Assembly (NCBI RefSeq): GCF_039812505.1
Contig: NZ_JBDIAQ010000017.1
Coordinates: forward strand, 1 to 41,580
DNA from: Intrasporangium_A sp039812505
Lineage (GTDB): Bacteria > Actinomycetota > Actinomycetes > Actinomycetales > Dermatophilaceae
Direction of reading: 5' to 3'
DNA: 41,580 nt
Under the pieces are notes generated by a model, which searched no databases, had not been told where the DNA came from, and saw only the letters and a list, made by a program, of their open reading frames with translations. Of this stretch, positions 39,178-41,580 are shown piece after piece. Position 1 is the first letter of the stretch. Every line of letters begins with the position of its first letter. Position numbers and translations under genes: made by a program.

Positions 39178-39977
39178 GGATCACCGTGCTGCTCACCCGG
39201 CGGGTCCCCGACCGGCCGAGCCCGGTCCTGGCGGAGGTCTTCGCCCGCCTCGAGGCGCTCGGCCACACGGTCGACGCGTGGATCCCGGAGGACCGCCTGC
39301 TCACCGCCGACTCGGTGCGCGTCGAGTCGGACCTGTACGTCCTGAAGAGCCACACCGAGCACGCGCTCAGCCTCGCCGGGGCGATCCACGACGCCGGCGG
39401 GGTCGTGCTCAACGACTACCCCTCCTGCCTCGTCGCCCAGGACAAGGTCACCGCCGCGCGACGGCTGCGCAGCCTCGGCGTTCCGACACCCGACACGTGG
39501 CTGGTCGCCGACCCCGGGCTGGCGACGGGGCTGCTGGCCCGCGGCCCGCTGGTCGTCAAGCCCAATCGGGGGCATCGCGGGGCGGACGTCCGGCTCGTCA
39601 CCCACGAGGCCGAGCTGAGCGGCATACCCGCCGGGGGCGGCCCGCTCGTCGTGCAGCGCCACGTGCGGGGGCCCGGCGAGGACCTCAAGGTGTATGTCGC
39701 CGGCGACCGGGTGTGGGCCGTGCGCAAGCCCTTCGACGCGCTGTCCTTCACCCGGCCGGGCCGACCGGTGCGGGTGAGCGAGGAGGTGGAACGGATCGCC
39801 CAGCAGGTGCGCCACGGCTTCGGGCTCGAGCTGTTCGGCATCGACGTCATCGAGTCGCCGGACGGGCCCATGGTCGTGGACGTCAACTACTTCCCCGGCT
39901 ACAAGGGGTGCACCGGTCCGGCTCCCGTGATCGCCGACGTCATCGCCCGGTCGGGCGGCGCGCGGCTGGCCGCGTGA
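39174..39977 (+). CDS. ATP-grasp protein, RimK-like (fourth gene of the operon)
   Basis: A 267-residue enzyme with intact motifs: VAQDKVTAARRLRSLGVPTPDTW (Lys91), LVVKPNRGHRGADVRLV (Lys129), DLKVYVAGDRVWAVRKPF (Lys172), FGIDVIE (Asp224) and VVDVNYFPGYKG (Asp236, Asn238). The N-terminal SDLYVLKSHTEHAL segment is shared with the degenerate member, and the C-terminal FPGYKG with the degenerate and divergent members. All four ATP-grasp-like genes here thus belong to one related set. It probably ligates a carboxylate to an amine; ITPK-like phosphorylation of a polyol is the alternative, given the dehydrogenase next door. Four-base overlaps join it to genes on both sides. Confidence 0.85.
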   Translation: MRITVLLTRRVPDRPSPVLAEVFARLEALGHTVDAWIPEDRLLTADSVRVESDLYVLKSHTEHALSLAGAIHDAGGVVLNDYPSCLVAQDKVTAARRLRSLGVPTPDTWLVADPGLATGLLARGPLVVKPNRGHRGADVRLVTHEAELSGIPAGGGPLVVQRHVRGPGEDLKVYVAGDRVWAVRKPFDALSFTRPGRPVRVSEEVERIAQQVRHGFGLELFGIDVIESPDGPMVVDVNYFPGYKGCTGPAPVIADVIARSGGARLAA

Positions 39978-41251
39978 ACGTGCGCCACGACCCGGACCGG
40001 GCAGCGCGACCCCTCGCCGCCGTCCTGCTCGAGGCCGCCACCTCGCGGCTGGCGTTCGGGCTGGTCAGCTTCGCGCTGCCGCTGTACGCGCACCACCTGG
40101 GGATGTCGCTGGCCGCGATCGGGCTGCTGCTGTCCACCAACGCCGCGGTCGCCGTCGTGCTGAAGCCCGTCATGGGGGCGCTCATCGACCGGGTCGGGGT
40201 GCGCCGCGCCCATGTCGTCGCGGTGCTGCTGCGCACCGTCGTGCTCGTCGCGCTCGTGGTGGCCACCAGCCCCGTCCACCTCTTCCTCGCCCGCAGCCTG
40301 CACGGCGTCTCCATCGCCATGCGGGACCCCGCTTCGGCCACCGTGCTCGCGGCCCTCGGCGGCAAGCAGGCGGTGGCCCGGCGCTTCGCCTGGTTCCAGA
40401 CGGTCAAGTCGGTCACCAGCTCGGGCGGCCAGTTCCTCTCCGGCATCGTGCTGACCCTGGCGACCGGCGACCACCGGGTCGTCTTCGCCATCGCGGCGGT
40501 CCTGTCCGGCCTGCCGCTGCTCGTCGTGCTGGTCGGGCTGCGCGGGGCCCTGGTGGACGGGCTGCGACTGCCGCAGCCGGCCCGCCGCACGCCCATGCCC
40601 CGTGACCTGCGCCGCGTGCTGCTGCCGTATGCCGGACTCGGCGCGATGATGACCGGCACGGCCTACCTGATGTCCAACCTGCTGCCCGTGCTTGCCGTCG
40701 AGCACATGGGCCTGGCCCCGGCCGCCGCCTCCTCGCTGTATCTGGTCAAGACCGTGGTCGGGTTCACCGGGCCGGTCTGGGGCTGGCTCTCCGACCGGGT
40801 CGGCGTGCGTCTCGTGCTGGGGGTGCGGGGGCTGGGCAACGCGCTGTCCTCGATCGTCTGGCTGCTCTTCCCGTCCCTGGCCGGGCTGATGGTCGGGCGG
40901 GCCCTCGACGACGTCGGCAAGGCGGCCTTCGCGCCGGCCTGGGGGGCCACGATGGCCGAGGTCGCCGACCTCGACCCGGCCCGACGGGCCCGTACCCTGG
41001 CCTGGCTCGGCTCCGCCGAGAACGCCGGCGAGATGGCCGGGCCGGTGGTGGCCGGGGCGGTGTGGGCGACCTTCGGCCTGCCGGCCCTGCTGGTGCTGCG
41101 CGCCGCCCTCGCGGTCGCCACCGAGCTGTATGCCCTGGCCCTGGCCAGGCGGGCCGCACGCCGGCCCTCGGCGCCGGTCGGAGTCTCGGGTTCGGGCGAG
41201 GTCGGGCCGGCCGCCCGGCTCGTCGCGCCGACCGCCGTGGTGGACCGGTGA
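39974..41251 (+). CDS. MFS transporter, last gene of the ATP-grasp operon
   Basis: A 425-residue major facilitator protein with about twelve predicted membrane segments. Between segments 2 and 3 the typical loop reads GALIDRVGVRRAHV, and its second-half counterpart is GWLSDRVGVRLVLG. An acidic/basic pattern near segment 5 is absent, so no drug-efflux subfamily can be assigned. Start is GTG at 39974, overlapping the preceding ATP-grasp stop by four bases. As the terminal gene of a biosynthesis-like operon it probably exports the product or confers self-tolerance; import of a precursor is equally possible from sequence. A hairpin follows at 41325. Confidence 0.87.
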   Translation: MNVRHDPDRAARPLAAVLLEAATSRLAFGLVSFALPLYAHHLGMSLAAIGLLLSTNAAVAVVLKPVMGALIDRVGVRRAHVVAVLLRTVVLVALVVATSPVHLFLARSLHGVSIAMRDPASATVLAALGGKQAVARRFAWFQTVKSVTSSGGQFLSGIVLTLATGDHRVVFAIAAVLSGLPLLVVLVGLRGALVDGLRLPQPARRTPMPRDLRRVLLPYAGLGAMMTGTAYLMSNLLPVLAVEHMGLAPAAASSLYLVKTVVGFTGPVWGWLSDRVGVRLVLGVRGLGNALSSIVWLLFPSLAGLMVGRALDDVGKAAFAPAWGATMAEVADLDPARRARTLAWLGSAENAGEMAGPVVAGAVWATFGLPALLVLRAALAVATELYALALARRAARRPSAPVGVSGSGEVGPAARLVAPTAVVDR

Positions 41252-41324
41252 GCGCCGAGCGGGTCATCCGTCGACGTGTGGCGCTGTGGCGCCGGCCGGG
41301 ACCGGTCGCCGGGAGCTGCGGTCA

Positions 41325-41344
41325 GGCGTCGGGGGCCCGACGCC
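41325..41344. terminator. Hairpin after the MFS gene
   Basis: GGCGTCGGG and CCCGACGCC pair perfectly with a two-base gap (effectively an 8-bp stem with a 4-base loop). It lies 74 bases after the MFS stop and before the convergent gene. There is no T-run. It probably ends the ATP-grasp operon. Confidence 0.5.
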
Positions 41345-41357
41345 CCGGCCCGGCGAC

Positions 41358-41436
41358 GCTGTTCGCAGGGTGGGCTGTTCGAGGGGCAGCTGCTCGGAGG
41401 GTCAGCTGTTCGGGGGGTCAGCTGTTCGGGGGGGCG
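41358..41436. repeat. Five 15-16-bp tandem repeats overlapping the end of the VOC gene
   Basis: GCTGTTCG-type units start at 41358, 41374, 41389, 41405 and 41421. Units 4 and 5 are nearly identical; the others have drifted. Unit 5 lies within the last codons of the minus-strand VOC gene, whose TGA (41418-41420) falls at the end of unit 4. The copies beyond the stop therefore duplicate the coding end plus stop codon. Confidence 0.8.
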
Positions 41437-41580
41437 AAGAACTCGATGGCGATGCCGTCGGGGTCCGGGCAGGTTGCGACGTTGGCCGGCTCGGTGCTGA
41501 GCGTGCTGTGCGCCACGCCGGCGTCGTCGAGCCTGGTCAGCCAGGCCTGCACCCCTGCCCGGTCCGGGCAGGCGATCGAG
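41418..41580 (-). CDS. VOC/glyoxalase-fold protein, C-terminal part
   Basis: The gene enters from beyond the window. The visible minus-strand frame (53 codons plus stop) reads SIACPDRAGVQAWLTRLDDAG and ends CPDPDGIAIEFFAPPNS. The DPDGIxIEFF ending is the last beta strand of the vicinal oxygen chelate fold, and its Glu is the usual metal ligand. The fold serves glyoxalases, ring-cleavage dioxygenases and resistance proteins, so no function can be assigned from this part. It converges with the MFS operon. The last codons lie inside a 16-bp tandem repeat, so the C-terminus may vary between strains. Confidence 0.75.
   Translation of the reverse strand, partial: SIACPDRAGVQAWLTRLDDAGVAHSTLSTEPANVATCPDPDGIAIEFFAPPNS

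Noticed and set aside
41276..41500. Plus-strand open frame of 74 codons after the MFS gene
   Set aside because: It crosses a hairpin and the tandem repeats and is antisense to the VOC gene end. It has no ribosome site or domain.

Overview
The window is high-GC DNA with dense, often overlapping genes, many GTG starts and several apparently leaderless promoters. It is a chromosomal segment of an actinomycete. The gene set (glnR, mycothiol synthase mshD, ppk1-mutT1, PAS-ANTAR protein, WS/DGAT acyltransferase, two-domain LysX, actinobacterial nrfHA) points to the Micrococcales. An Intrasporangiaceae-like organism is my best guess, from gene content only.

Layout. 1-1390: a 5'-truncated N-acetylglutamate synthase-like remnant beside two hairpins, an orphan membrane protein, four perfect-length 52-bp tandem repeats and a tRNA-Lys(UUU). 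1390-11680: a PAS-ANTAR regulator, two small unknown genes, a DUF47-Pit phosphate uptake pair, and the minus-strand block mutT1-ppk1-mshD-glnR. A moaD-like gene and a membrane protein diverge from glnR. 11660-17490: a WS/DGAT acyltransferase, a membrane protein coupled to a membrane-anchored alpha/beta hydrolase, and a Kup potassium transporter.

17500-28770 is a compact respiratory ammonification (nitrite to ammonium) island. The minus strand carries a system II cytochrome c maturation operon (TPR protein, CcdA, ResB, CcsA-type protein, TlpA/ResA-like thioredoxin) ending in a MerR-type HTH regulator. The plus strand carries a NarX/NarL-like two-component system, a degenerate receiver-like protein and nrfHA, closed by a strong hairpin. 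The NrfA has a CxxCH rather than CxxCK first heme. A shared GGGTACAG/CTGTACCC motif lies in the divergent control region and upstream of the degenerate receiver gene, suggesting common control by the NarL-like regulator.

28850-35400 is a lipid-modification operon: LysX (lysyl-phosphatidylglycerol synthase fused to lysyl-tRNA synthetase), an esterase, an SGNH hydrolase and a second copy of the esterase. 35457-41251 is the least explained part. A divergent ATP-grasp gene faces a five-gene run in which every junction is a 1- or 4-base stop/start overlap: ATP-grasp, a degenerate ATP-grasp lacking the nucleotide-binding segment, a mannitol-1-phosphate dehydrogenase-like protein with one altered catalytic residue, a third intact ATP-grasp, and an MFS transporter. 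It looks like a small biosynthesis-and-export or modification pathway that I cannot match to a described system. The window ends in the 3' part of a VOC/glyoxalase-fold gene whose last codons are copied in 16-bp tandem repeats.
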